A DNA stretch of 64,000 nucleotides from Kumtagia sp052180275 (GCF_052180275.1 NZ_CP197465.1:2790001-2854000), one strand, 5' to 3'; shown: positions 1 to 7,679, counted from the first letter of the stretch. The notes: generated from the letters alone by a model not told the origin. Translations and numbers: made by a program.

Positions 1-1074
1 CCGTTCGAGGATGGCGAGGGCTGCCCTGGCATGACCGGCTTCCGCCAGTGCCACGGCGCGGTTGACCTCGACGACCGGCGAATAGGACAGGCGACCGAGC
101 ACAAGATAGAGGTCGGCAATGGCCGGCCAGTCGGTGCGGCCGGTGTGCCGGCGCGCGCAATGGGCGGATTGAAGCGCGGCCTCGATCTGGTAGCGGCCGG
201 GACGCGCCATGGTGCCGGCGCGCGACAGCAGCCGTTCGGCCTCGTCGATGGCGGCGTCGTCCCAGAGGACAGTATCCTGCCCGGCGAGTGGCACGAAATC
301 GCCGTTTGCGTCGCGGCGGGCCTCGCGTCTGGCTTCCGCGTAGAGCATGAGCGCCAGCAGGCCCAAAGCCTCCGGTTCGTCGGGCATCAGCGAGGCGACC
401 AAACGGCCCAGCCAGATCGCCTCGCCGGCAAGATCGCGCCGCCGCGCCTCGGTGCCGGCCGGGTCCGACCAGCCTTCGGTGAAGGCGGCGTAGATCGCCT
501 CCAGCACGGCGTCGAGGCGCTCCGGCAGATCGGAGCGCTCAGGCAGGCGGAACGGGATGCCGGTCTGCCGGATGCGCGTTTTGGCGCGTACAAGCCGCTG
601 CCCCATGGTGGCCGGCGCGACAAGGAAGGCGGCGGCGATGGTGGCGGCGTCGAAGCCGAGCACTGTCTGCAGGATCAAGGGCGCACGGATATCCGGATTG
701 ATCGCCGGATGCGCGCAGGCGAACATCAGCGCCAGCCGCTTGTCGGGTATGTCTTCGCCGCCGGCTTCCAGTTCCATCGCCTCGCTCTCCTCGCCGATCA
801 GCAGAAGGTGGTCCTGCGCGTCGATGCTGGCGCGCTGGCGGCGCCGGCGGTCGATGGCGCGCCGCCGTGCGACGGTCAGCAGCCAGGCCTCCGGTTTCTC
901 CGGCACGCCGTTCGCCGGCCACTGCTCCAGCGCGGTTGCGAAGGCGTCGGCCAGCGCGTCCTCTGCCGCCGCTACGTCGCGGCTGCGGGCCGCCAGCACA
1001 GCGAGCAGCCGGCCGTAGCTCCGGCGGGCGGCGGTTTCCGCCGCCGCCCGCGCATCCCTCGGCTTGGCGGTCAT
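1..1074 (-). CDS. ECF42-type RNA polymerase sigma factor (3' end outside window)
   Basis: Alternative sigma factor of the extracytoplasmic-function class. The frame is open from the ATG at 1074 to the window edge, so the C-terminus is missing. The N-terminal half carries sigma region 2 (AAAEDALADAFATALEQWP, then PEAWLLTVARRRAIDRRRRR). Region 4 follows (LILQTVLGFDAATIAAAFLV with an RLVRAKTRIR recognition helix). After that comes a long C-terminal extension with TPR-like helices (SLMPDEPEALGLLALMLYAE), typical of ECF42/SigJ-like factors with DUF6596. The start overlaps the stop of the upstream DGPF/YciI gene by four bases (ATGA), so the two are translationally coupled. DGPF partners are the hallmark of ECF42. 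No anti-sigma factor is visible; family knowledge suggests control through the C-terminal extension. Target genes cannot be read from this window. Confidence 0.85.
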   Translation of the reverse strand, partial: MTAKPRDARAAAETAARRSYGRLLAVLAARSRDVAAAEDALADAFATALEQWPANGVPEKPEAWLLTVARRRAIDRRRRQRASIDAQDHLLLIGEESEAMELEAGGEDIPDKRLALMFACAHPAINPDIRAPLILQTVLGFDAATIAAAFLVAPATMGQRLVRAKTRIRQTGIPFRLPERSDLPERLDAVLEAIYAAFTEGWSDPAGTEARRRDLAGEAIWLGRLVASLMPDEPEALGLLALMLYAEARREARRDANGDFVPLAGQDTVLWDDAAIDEAERLLSRAGTMARPGRYQIEAALQSAHCARRHTGRTDWPAIADLYLVLGRLSYSPVVEVNRAVALAEAGHARAALAILER

Positions 1075-1427
1075 GCCACCTGCATTTCCCAGACGGGCCG
1101 AACCTCGATCGTGCCGTTCCTGGCGCCGGGGCAGCGCGCCGCCCAGGCGATGGCCGCGTCGAGGTCCGCCGCCTCGATCTTGTAATAGCCGGCGAGTTGC
1201 TCCTTGGTGTCGGCATAAGGGCCGTCGAGCACCTGGGGCTTGTCGTCGCGCACCCGGACCGTCGTCGAGGCGTTGGTCGGGCGGAGCCGGTCGCCGCCGA
1301 GCCAGACGCCGGCCTGTTTCATGGCTTCGGTATAGGTGGCGTAGGCCGGCATCATGGTCTTGATCTGCTCCGGCGGGATCTTTGCCGCCTCGGTCTCGTC
1401 GCCATAGATCATCAGCAGATATTGCAT
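1071..1427 (-). CDS. DGPF-domain / YciI-like protein, ECF42 partner
   Basis: A 118-residue YCII-related protein of the DGPF subgroup. It begins MQYLLMIYGDE and contains the signature LDGPYADTKEQLAGYY near residues 68-83. The C-terminus is the usual GTIEVRPVWEMQ strand. The start at 1427 is supported by AAGGAGAA seven bases upstream; a longer reading to 1598 has no ribosome site and a random-looking N-terminus. The ferredoxin-like fold is related to muconolactone isomerases, but no reaction is established for DGPF members. The gene is cotranscribed and overlaps by four bases with the ECF42 sigma factor, a combination conserved across many bacteria. DGPF proteins are thought to be the regulon or signalling partner of ECF42 factors. 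The biochemical role remains unknown. Confidence 0.88.
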   Translation of the reverse strand: MQYLLMIYGDETEAAKIPPEQIKTMMPAYATYTEAMKQAGVWLGGDRLRPTNASTTVRVRDDKPQVLDGPYADTKEQLAGYYKIEAADLDAAIAWAARCPGARNGTIEVRPVWEMQVA

Positions 1428-1858
1428 GGGAATTCTCCTTGTTCGCGGGCCGCGTATGTCGCGTACCGAACCTATGTCGCGCGGTGGTCCGCCATTTCGA
1501 CAGGCATCGCGAAATTTTTCGCGGCGATCGGCGTTTGATGGTTCGGAGAAGGCGTGGACAACAGACTTTGCCGCGCTCCACTGACGCCTGGCCGGCAAAG
1601 GCGTCGCAATCGTGGATGTCGGTTAGGACGAACGGCGACCTTACGAGGTGGAGAGGGGATGATCGGCTTTCCGCTGGCGAAGCCGGTGACGCAAATTCTG
1701 GTCGAAAGGATTGCGAGATGCCGGGCCGAGGGAAGTCGCTGGAGGACGGCAAGCCAAGGCGGCGAAGCCGGAGAAGAGGCTGGCTACCCATTTGGCCGGC
1801 GGCCTTGGAGCGCCGCCAACAAGTCTAGGGGTTGTGCGTCAGCCTGAGAAGCCGGATC
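1428..1858. other. Intergenic region with a short palindrome, no convincing gene
   Basis: About 430 bases between the DGPF/sigma operon and the next small minus-strand frame. Open frames here have arginine-rich, random-looking translations and no ribosome sites. The one clear structure is a 16-base palindrome at 1508-1523 with arms CGCGAAA and TTTCGCG, about 80 bases upstream of the DGPF gene start. It could be an operator for that operon or a chance AT island. Nothing else was recognised. Confidence 0.4.
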
Positions 1859-2017
1859 TCAGTGGAACGAAGCGCGGGCTTCCAGCGGCAGCGTGCCGCG
1901 GCGGCGCGCGCAGGCCGGTCCCGGTCCGCGCATATAGTGGCGCTCCGGCCGGTAGGTCGGCGCGATGAATTCGCGTATGGCGAATGCGTAGGTCGAGAGG
2001 CTCGCCCAGAAGGTCAT
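1859..2017 (-). CDS. Small hypothetical protein
   Basis: A 52-residue frame starting MTFWASLSTYAFAIREF and ending in an arginine-rich tail. The segment FIAPTYRPERHYMRGPGP reads like real protein (aromatic and proline spacing, low repeat content) rather than an antisense shadow. The frame stays open upstream. A longer start at 2101 (MSFTEDSEVPAK) or an internal GTG preceded by GGAGG is possible, because the 2017 ATG has only a weak AAGAAA ahead of it. No domain is recognised and no function can be assigned. It lies alone between the sigma-factor operon and the IS element. Confidence 0.4.
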   Translation of the reverse strand: MTFWASLSTYAFAIREFIAPTYRPERHYMRGPGPACARRRGTLPLEARASFH

Positions 2018-2300
2018 TTTCTTAAATCCCTGTCCCTCGGATGTCCCGTCCGATTGGGGAGACATCTTAGCCGGCACTTCTGAATCCTCCGTGAACGACA
2101 TGTTAATCTCGTGCCGAAAACGCGTTGCATCGTGGCGAAAAAGCGGTTTTGACGCGGTATTTTGACGTCTTGTGACTGGTTTCGCCCGAGTGTGACTTTC
2201 GCACCACGATGGTTTCGTCGCGATGCCGCGCTCGCGGGCCTGTGTTTCCACCTAGGTTACGAAAGCCTGCCGGCGGCTGCAAAGAAATCGGGAAGTGGCA

Positions 2301-2325
2301 GGAACCGCCTTACATCCGGTACGTT
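2301..2325 (+). promoter_or_regulatory. EcfG-type general stress promoter (GGAAC-N16-CGTT)
   Basis: GGAAC at 2301-2305 and CGTT at 2322-2325 are separated by 16 bases. This matches the alphaproteobacterial EcfG (sigma-ecfG) consensus exactly. It points rightward and ends 26 bases before the left end of the IS element. The first host gene beyond the IS in the same direction is the DUF892 protein at 3699, a family often found in general-stress regulons. The promoter therefore probably drove that gene before the insertion. Confidence 0.65.
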
Positions 2326-2351
2326 GCCTGACAAGCCGGGCGAACCGGCTC

Positions 2352-3622
2352 CAGGGCTTGGAACTCGGGTTAACGCGCTTTCTCTGTTGCGGAATGACTG
2401 ATTCCATGGGTGCTTCCTTGATTCGGAGCATCGCATGTCCGTCGCGATCCTTGAGGGTTTCGAAAAATCCCGCCTGAAGTCGCTTCTTGATCATTTTGGC
2501 GACATTGAAGACCCGCGCGAGCCATGGCGCGTGGCTCACCCGCTGCCAGAGGTCCTATTTCTTGTGGTCTGCGGCACCATCTGCGACTGCGAGGACTACG
2601 ATCTGATCGCCGACTGGGGTGCGGCGCATCTGGATTTCCTGCGTCGCTACCTGCCCTATCATCACGGCGTGCCGGGTGGCCGCTGGCTGACCATCCTCAT
2701 GAACCGTATCGATCCGGCCCTGTTCTCGGAATGCTTCACGGCATGGGTGCGCGAGACCTGGCCCGACAAGCCCGACTTCATCGCCATCGACGGCAAGACC
2801 TCGCGCCGCAGCCACGACCGCAGCATCGGCCGCGCGCCGCTGCATCTGGTCTCCGCCTTCGCCACCACGCAGCGCCTGGTGCTCGGCCAGGAGGCGGTCT
2901 GCGACAAGTCGAACGAAACCACCGCCATTCCGGTGCTTCTGGAGCGGTTGGCAGCAAATGACGGCCTCAAAGGCGCGCTGGTGTCGATCGATGCCATCGC
3001 CACCAATGCCACCATCGCCACGGCGGTCCGCGATGCCGGGGCCGACTATCTGCTCGCCGTCAAGGCCAACCAGCCAACGCTGCGCCGCGACATCGAACGC
3101 TATTTCAACGACGCGCCCGATGAAACGCTCGACAACTCCCACGACCTCGACAAAGGCCACGGCCGCATCGAGGAACGCTCCGTCACCGTCTCACGCGAGA
3201 CCGATTGGCTTTCCGGAGACAGACGCTTCCCCGGCGAACTGCGCCTGCCAGGCGCGACGACCATCATTCGTGTCAGTTCGCGCGCCGAACTCAAGGACAG
3301 GTGCCGCTTCGAGACCCGTTACTATATCTCTTCGGCCACGCTCTCCGCCGAGCGGGCCGCGCACGCCGTGCGTGGCCACTGGTTGGTGGAGAACGCCCTG
3401 CACTGGACCCTCGACGTCGTCTTCAAGGACGACCAGTCGAGGTTGCGCAAGGGCCATGGCGCACACAACATGGCCATTGTCCGTCACTTCGCCATCAACC
3501 TCGTCAGAGCCATGAAGGACAACAGAGCCATCAAGCGCCGCCGCAAGGTCGCGGGATGGGACGCAGACTACCTCGCCTCTATCCTCGGCCACCTAACCCG
3601 TTAACCCGGATTCGAAGCCCTG
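2352..3622 (+). mobile_element. ISAs1-family insertion sequence, complete
   Basis: An element of about 1.27 kb with one transposase gene. The ends are imperfect inverted repeats of about 26 bases: the left end from 2352 begins CAGGGCTTGGAACTCGGGTT, and the right end (3597-3622, read inward) begins CAGGGCTTCGAATCCGGGTT. They differ at only a few positions. The octamer GAACCGGC occurs at 2342-2349 and 3622-3629. It is a candidate target duplication, offset by one or two bases from the drawn ends (ISAs1 elements make duplications of 8-10 bases). The transposase frame is intact, so the copy may be active. It sits in the probable 5' leader of the DUF892 gene. Confidence 0.9.
2435..3604 (+). CDS. 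ISAs1-family transposase
   Basis: A 389-residue DDE transposase of the ISAs1 (H-repeat-like) family, full length for the group. The N-terminal DUF-type segment (LLDHFGDIEDPREPWRVAHP) is followed by the RNase H-like catalytic core. Likely catalytic residues are D119 in FIAIDGKTSRRS, D186 in ALVSIDAIATNA and E319 in RGHWLVENALHW. The last fits the family W-x2-E-N-x-L-H-W box. The gene fills nearly all of the element between the inverted repeats, and its stop codon lies about 18 bases from the right end. No frameshift or internal stop is present. It moves its own DNA by cut-and-paste or copy-paste transposition and has no host role. Confidence 0.95.
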   Translation: MSVAILEGFEKSRLKSLLDHFGDIEDPREPWRVAHPLPEVLFLVVCGTICDCEDYDLIADWGAAHLDFLRRYLPYHHGVPGGRWLTILMNRIDPALFSECFTAWVRETWPDKPDFIAIDGKTSRRSHDRSIGRAPLHLVSAFATTQRLVLGQEAVCDKSNETTAIPVLLERLAANDGLKGALVSIDAIATNATIATAVRDAGADYLLAVKANQPTLRRDIERYFNDAPDETLDNSHDLDKGHGRIEERSVTVSRETDWLSGDRRFPGELRLPGATTIIRVSSRAELKDRCRFETRYYISSATLSAERAAHAVRGHWLVENALHWTLDVVFKDDQSRLRKGHGAHNMAIVRHFAINLVRAMKDNRAIKRRRKVAGWDADYLASILGHLTR

Positions 3623-3698
3623 AACCGGCGAGGCCAGGTGCGGCGAGGGCACCTCCCTGACCGCTTCCCGACAATCCTGAACAGAAGGAAGAGAGGCC

Positions 3699-4205
3699 AT
3701 GGGCTTTTTCTCGAAAGACATCAAAACACTGGACGACCTGTTCGTGCACACGCTGCGCGACATCTATTATGCCGAGAAGCAGATCCAGAAGGCCTTGCCG
3801 AAGATGATAGACAAGGCGACCAATCCACAGCTCAAGGCCGGCTTCGAGAAACATCTGAAGGAAACGCAAGGTCATATCGTCCGCGTCGAGGAGGTGTTCG
3901 AACTGCACGGGGTGAAGGCCAAGCAGGTCAAATGCCCGGCGATCGACGGCATCCTCGAGGAGGCCGACGAACTGGCTGGCGACGTGGCGGACAAGAAGGT
4001 GCTGGACGCGGCCCTCATCGCCGCGGCGCAGGCGGTCGAGCATTATGAGATCACGCGCTACGGCACGCTGATCGCATGGGCCAAGGAACTCGGCCGTTCA
4101 GACTGCGCCGCCGTGCTGAGCAAGAACCTGAAGGAAGAGGAAGCGACAGACAGGAAACTCACGCAGATGGCCGAAAGCAGCGTGAACCTGCAGGCCGCGG
4201 AATAG
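3699..4205 (+). CDS. DUF892 / YciE-YciF-like ferritin-fold stress protein
   Basis: A 168-residue helical protein of the YciE/YciF (DUF892) family, distantly related to ferritin-like diiron proteins. The N-terminus KTLDDLFVHTLRDIYYAEKQI is the family signature. Metal-ligand-type carboxylates and histidines recur in the four helices (E in AEKQI, E and H in ETQGHIVRVEEVFE, E and H in AVEHYEITRYGT). AAGAGAGG lies upstream of the ATG at 3699. Family members are induced by general stress, but the reaction is not established. The IS element ends 76 bases upstream, and a consensus EcfG promoter sits on the far side of it. Normal induction may therefore have been altered or replaced by read-through from the IS. 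Confidence 0.88.
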   Translation: MGFFSKDIKTLDDLFVHTLRDIYYAEKQIQKALPKMIDKATNPQLKAGFEKHLKETQGHIVRVEEVFELHGVKAKQVKCPAIDGILEEADELAGDVADKKVLDAALIAAAQAVEHYEITRYGTLIAWAKELGRSDCAAVLSKNLKEEEATDRKLTQMAESSVNLQAAE

Positions 4206-4221
4206 ATGGCAGATGCCGGGC

Positions 4222-4291
4222 ACAGTTTACTTTTTCGGCCCGCGCGGCTTCTGCACTGCTGCGGCCCTTCTGCTGAAAGAAAGTAAACTGT
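4222..4291. repeat. Inverted repeat, 12-base arms
   Basis: Perfect 12-base arms ACAGTTTACTTT (4222-4233) and AAAGTAAACTGT (4280-4291) surround a GC-rich 46-base centre. The pair lies between the convergent ends of the DUF892 gene and the ArsR-type gene. The AT-rich arms with flanking G/C runs look more like the ends of a small non-autonomous mobile or REP-like element than a standard terminator, since no U-run follows a tight hairpin. It could still act as a bidirectional terminator. Confidence 0.5.
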
Positions 4292-4312
4292 CCCCTGCTT
4301 TACCCGCATTTT

Positions 4313-4993
4313 CTACGAAAGAAACGCCTTATCGAACGCAAGCTGTCCGGGCGGGGTGAAGCGCACCGCCCGGCTTTGTGGGTCGCGGCGTGCCCACTTC
4401 TCAGCGAGGATGCGCTCGAGGATCGCGGCGCCCAGCGCGCCTGCCAGATGCGAACGGCGTACGCTCCAGTCGAGGCAGGCGCGGCAGACCGGCCGCCGCT
4501 TGCCGGGCAGGGCGGAGAGGTCGATGCCTGCGCCGGCGAAGAAGACCGGCCCGGCCTTACCCATCGCGATCTCCTCGCCATCGCGGCCGAGAATTTCGCG
4601 TGCAAAAAAGCCGTCGAGCATGGCCACCGCCTGGCCGCCGGCGAGGTGGTCATAACAGACGCGCGCCTCCCGCATCGAGGCGTCGCGCGGGCCGGGGCGG
4701 GCGCGTTTCGGTCCGACCCCCTCCGCGACCCCCATGATCGCCTCCAGCATTGCGGCGACATGCGGCCCGGCAAGCCGGAAATAGCGGTGCCGGCCCTGGC
4801 TGGACTGCGACAGCAGTCCGCCTTCGCCGAGCTTCGCCAGATGCGAGCTCGCGGTCGGCAGGCCGACGCCGGCCTCCAGCGCCAGTTCGCTGGCGGTCAA
4901 TGCCGCGCCGCCCATCAGCGCCGTGAGCATGTTGGCACGGGCGGGGTCGCCGACCAGGCTGGCGATACGGGCGATGTCGGGTCCTTCACGCAT
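4313..4993 (-). CDS. ArsR/SmtB-family transcriptional regulator
   Basis: A 226-residue helix-turn-helix repressor with an N-terminal winged helix of the ArsR type (ARIASLVGDPARANMLTALM, then LALEAGVGLPTASSHLAKL recognition helix and a wing around GRHRYFRLAG). A C-terminal extension of about 120 residues follows, with the segment RPVCRACLDWSVRRSHLAG. Similar long ArsR proteins carry this conserved C-x2-C-x-D-W-x5-H-L-G region, which might bind metal or a small ligand; that is inference. The ATG at 4993 abuts a palindromic site (4996-5015), which suggests autorepression. No divergent transporter or enzyme gene is recognisable in the next 500 bases, so the regulated function is unknown. Confidence 0.85.
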   Translation of the reverse strand: MREGPDIARIASLVGDPARANMLTALMGGAALTASELALEAGVGLPTASSHLAKLGEGGLLSQSSQGRHRYFRLAGPHVAAMLEAIMGVAEGVGPKRARPGPRDASMREARVCYDHLAGGQAVAMLDGFFAREILGRDGEEIAMGKAGPVFFAGAGIDLSALPGKRRPVCRACLDWSVRRSHLAGALGAAILERILAEKWARRDPQSRAVRFTPPGQLAFDKAFLS

Positions 4994-4995
4994 GG

Positions 4996-5015
4996 TTCGA
5001 TACTAGTCGAAGTAT
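4996..5015. promoter_or_regulatory. Probable ArsR-type operator
   Basis: Two overlapping inverted repeats directly upstream of the regulator start: TTCGA-N6-TCGAA (4996-5011) and ATACT-N6-AGTAT (5000-5015). Their position, three bases from the ATG, fits autorepression. The match to a particular regulator is inferred from position only. Confidence 0.5.
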
Positions 5016-5529
5016 TGTTGCTCGGCAATCGGTAGTCTGCTCGCATGGGACTTGGGAAACGACGATGCCGACATGCCCTGACATCTTCATGCGCTCCCGC
5101 CTTTCCAACTGACGCTGCGCAACGCCTTGTTCCCGTTTGCCCGATGGCATCAACGCCGGAGCCGGCGGCACGACCTTGCCGAACCCGGCGGCATGGACAT
5201 CGGCGTCAGCTGATGTGACGGTCGTGACATCGACCTTCCGCTGTGGCGCTGCGGCCGGTGACCTGCATTACGACCGGATAGCGGCTTGCGACGTCGGATG
5301 CTTCGATGCCGGCCGAAGCGTGGCCGCGTAACCTGACGCCTCGAAATTCGATACGAAAGGTCCTCCCGCCCGTCGTGGAACCGAAACGAAAAGCTGTGAC
5401 GTTGACGCCGCGGAAAGCGGGCTGCGACAGCCCCGATCTCCGGTCGACAGGCGTGCGTTTCGACAGAACCGGGCGCGCGGCACTTGCGTATCAAGTCGGG
5501 CTGCTGCTGCCCACATCAGGAGACATTGC
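5016..5529. other. Gene-poor stretch upstream of the amidase-like gene
   Basis: About 510 bases without a convincing gene. Short frames on both strands have unlikely compositions and no ribosome sites. GGAAC (5377-5381) and CGTT (5400-5403), spaced 18 bases apart, resemble an EcfG promoter pointing at the amidase-like gene; the spacing is one or two bases longer than usual, so this is weak. The region may hold remnants of a gene once divergent from the ArsR regulator, but nothing can be identified. Confidence 0.35.
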
Positions 5530-6561
5530 ATGGCGAATTTCGTGGCGTTGCTTCGTGGCGAGCCCGACCCGGACCTCGACGCGCTGGAGTACGTCTATTA
5601 CGCGACGGGCGGCGTGGCCCGCATCGGCCTGTGGGGCTATTACGACATCTGGGCCAAGCGCGACTGCACGGTGAAGGTGATTTCCGGCCCGGGCAACGTC
5701 AAGGTGGGCGGCAAGCAGGGATCGAAGACGATGATCTTCGATTGCACGGGCCTCAGCGAAGCCAGCGTGCTGCAGGGCTTCAGCGGCGACGCGCCGTTCA
5801 CCGGCGAGATCCGGTGCAAGCACGGCGCCGGAGCCTCGCTCGCGGACGACAACGAGGCGCGCATGAAGAGCGGCGATCCAAAGGAAACGCCGACCAACCT
5901 GCCGGTGAAGCTCGTGCCGCTCAAATCCGGCTTCGGCAACTACAAGCAGTTCCCCTACATGGTCAGCGTCAACGGCCTGGCGGTGCATATCACGGCGGGC
6001 GGGGGCGCAGCGGATTCGCAGGCCAATAATTTCCAGACGCGCGGCGTGTCGACGCATTTCGTCATCGACCGCGATGGCAACATCGCCCAGTACGTGGCTG
6101 CATCCTACCAGTCGCAGGCGCAGGGGCCGGGCAATCCAAACTTCCTCAGCGTCGAAATGGTGGGCCGGCAGGATCTGAAGAAGATCCAGTTCACGCAGGC
6201 AATGACCGGACGGCAGATCGACACGCTGTCGCTGCTTTATTATTGGGTCTATTCGACCTTCCCGGCGCCCAAGTGGCAGCTCGCCACCATGTTCACCGGA
6301 ACGAAGTCGGGCGGCATCCTCGGCTTCGGCATAGACGGGTTGTACAAGACGATCGCCGAGGAGTTCGCCACCCGCTACAAGACCGGCGGAACGGCCGACA
6401 CGATCCACGCCTGCATCAACTCGACCGGCCTGTCCTGCCACTGGTGGCTGGACACATTCCTCAAGTCATGCCCGGGCATTCCGATGTTCACGCAGTTGCC
6501 GCGCGTGCTGGGCTTCGATTCCTACGACCTCGCCAGCCTGGAAAAATACCAGATGGCGTGA
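5530..6561 (+). CDS. Amidase_2 / peptidoglycan-recognition-domain protein
   Basis: A 343-residue protein whose residues 140-320 look like a zinc N-acetylmuramoyl-L-alanine amidase domain (PGRP/T7-lysozyme fold). Likely zinc ligands are H153 in AVHITAG, H304 in SCHWW and C314 in LKSCPG, with K312 at the position of the catalytic lysine. The core motif STHFVIDRDGNIAQYV and FLSVEMVG also fit. The first 130 residues are a separate, unrecognised domain rich in Gly and Cys. There is no signal peptide, so the protein either acts in the cytoplasm, is released by lysis, or leaves by another route. AGGAGA precedes the ATG. Such stand-alone amidases also occur as phage endolysins or toxins. Function beyond peptidoglycan amide cleavage is uncertain. 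Confidence 0.7.
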   Translation: MANFVALLRGEPDPDLDALEYVYYATGGVARIGLWGYYDIWAKRDCTVKVISGPGNVKVGGKQGSKTMIFDCTGLSEASVLQGFSGDAPFTGEIRCKHGAGASLADDNEARMKSGDPKETPTNLPVKLVPLKSGFGNYKQFPYMVSVNGLAVHITAGGGAADSQANNFQTRGVSTHFVIDRDGNIAQYVAASYQSQAQGPGNPNFLSVEMVGRQDLKKIQFTQAMTGRQIDTLSLLYYWVYSTFPAPKWQLATMFTGTKSGGILGFGIDGLYKTIAEEFATRYKTGGTADTIHACINSTGLSCHWWLDTFLKSCPGIPMFTQLPRVLGFDSYDLASLEKYQMA

Positions 6562-6583
6562 GAGGCGGTTGCATTGGCGGCAC

Positions 6584-7567
6584 TCAGGCGCTGCCGATCA
6601 GAACGCCGACGCCGAACACCAGCGCCCCGCCGAGAACCACCTGGAACGCCGCGCGAAGAAAGGGCGTTTCCATGAAGCGGTTCTGGATGAAGGCGATCGC
6701 CCAAAGCTCGACGAAGACCACGGCGGCGGCCACGGTTGTTGCCGTCCAGAAATCGGGGATCAGATAGGGCAGGGCGTGGCCAAGCCCGCCGATCGCCGTC
6801 ATGATGCCGGACGACAGGCCGCGCGCCAGCGGCGAGCCGCGCCCGGACAGTTTTCCATCGTCATGCGCCGCCTCGGTGAAACCCATCGAGATGCCCGCGC
6901 CGACCGAGGCTGAAAGGCCGACCAGAAACGTCTGCCAGGTGTCACCGGTGGCGAAGGCGGCGGCGAAGATCGGCGCCAGGGTCGATACCGAACCGTCCAT
7001 CAGCCCGGCAAGGCCCGGCTGGACATAGGTCAGGATGAATTTTCGCCGCTCGTCCGCCTGCTCCTGTTTCTTCACGGTGTCGGGCAGGTGGGCGCCGCCG
7101 AGGCGGCGGGCGAGCGATTCGTGACCCTTCTCCGCCGCGGCCAGGTCGCCCAGCAGCTTTCGCGTGCCGGCGTCCTCGCTGCGTTTCGCCGCTTCCTCGT
7201 AGAAGCGTTGCGCCGCATGTTCCATGCGCTCGGCCTGCACGCGCACCTTTTCCAATCCGAGCGGGCGGACCAGCCAGTCCGGCTTGCGCTCGTAGTAGCC
7301 GCTGACATGTTCGCGGCGGATCAGCGGGATACGCTCGCCGAAACGCCGGCGGTGCAGGTCGATCAGCACGGCGCGGTGGTGGTCCTCTTCGTCGGCCATG
7401 TCGTCGAAGACGGCGGCCGAATGCGGATAGGCGTCGCGCAACCCGTCTGCGTAGTCCCGGTAGATGCGGGCGTCGTCCTCCTCCGACGAGATGGCGAGCG
7501 CCAGCACCTCCTGCTCGCTCAACGACGCGAAAGGCCGGCGACCGATGCCGAAAACGCGGGAAAGCAT
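6584..7567 (-). CDS. mbfA: Membrane-bound ferritin MbfA, iron exporter
   Basis: A 327-residue fusion of an N-terminal ferritin/erythrin-like diiron domain and a C-terminal VIT1-type membrane domain. This is the arrangement of rhizobial MbfA, which exports iron and protects against iron and peroxide stress. The ferritin part shows E-x2-H-type ligands (SSEEDDARIYRDYADGL, DMADEEDHHRAVLIDLH, ERMEHAAQRFYEEA, AEKGHESLA). The membrane part starts near LTYVQPGLAGLMDGSVSTLA and has about five hydrophobic segments. The start at 7567 is chosen because GGAG lies nine bases upstream; a start five codons earlier would place the Irr box against the ATG. The 17-base Irr box (7583-7599) implies repression by Irr when iron is low. 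It converges on the amidase-like gene. Confidence 0.93.
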   Translation of the reverse strand: MLSRVFGIGRRPFASLSEQEVLALAISSEEDDARIYRDYADGLRDAYPHSAAVFDDMADEEDHHRAVLIDLHRRRFGERIPLIRREHVSGYYERKPDWLVRPLGLEKVRVQAERMEHAAQRFYEEAAKRSEDAGTRKLLGDLAAAEKGHESLARRLGGAHLPDTVKKQEQADERRKFILTYVQPGLAGLMDGSVSTLAPIFAAAFATGDTWQTFLVGLSASVGAGISMGFTEAAHDDGKLSGRGSPLARGLSSGIMTAIGGLGHALPYLIPDFWTATTVAAAVVFVELWAIAFIQNRFMETPFLRAAFQVVLGGALVFGVGVLIGSA

Positions 7568-7582
7568 GCAAAAGCACTCCAT

Positions 7583-7599
7583 TTTAGAATTATTCTAAA
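7583..7599 (-). promoter_or_regulatory. Irr box (iron control element) of mbfA
   Basis: TTTAGAATTATTCTAAA, a perfect 17-base palindrome around one central base, lies 15 bases upstream of the mbfA start codon. It matches the ICE/Irr-box consensus described in Rhizobium, Agrobacterium and Bradyrhizobium. From that position Irr would block transcription when iron is scarce. Confidence 0.9.
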
Positions 7600-7657
7600 C
7601 TATGAGCGATTGCATTTCCGATCAAGAATTTTCCCGGGCAGGGTTACTCGCCCTTCT

Positions 7658-7679
7658 TATAGGCGAATTATAGCCTATA
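7658..7679. promoter_or_regulatory. Palindrome upstream of the 7711 gene, possible operator
   Basis: Arms TATAGGC (7658-7664) and GCCTATA (7673-7679) flank an AT-rich 8-base centre, 31 bases before the ATG of a small HTH-like protein. Position and symmetry suggest an operator, perhaps for autoregulation. No known regulator motif was matched. Confidence 0.45.

Noticed and set aside
5016..5529. A gene divergent from the ArsR regulator
   Set aside because: Short frames only; stop codons appear in all frames and no protein family is recognisable.
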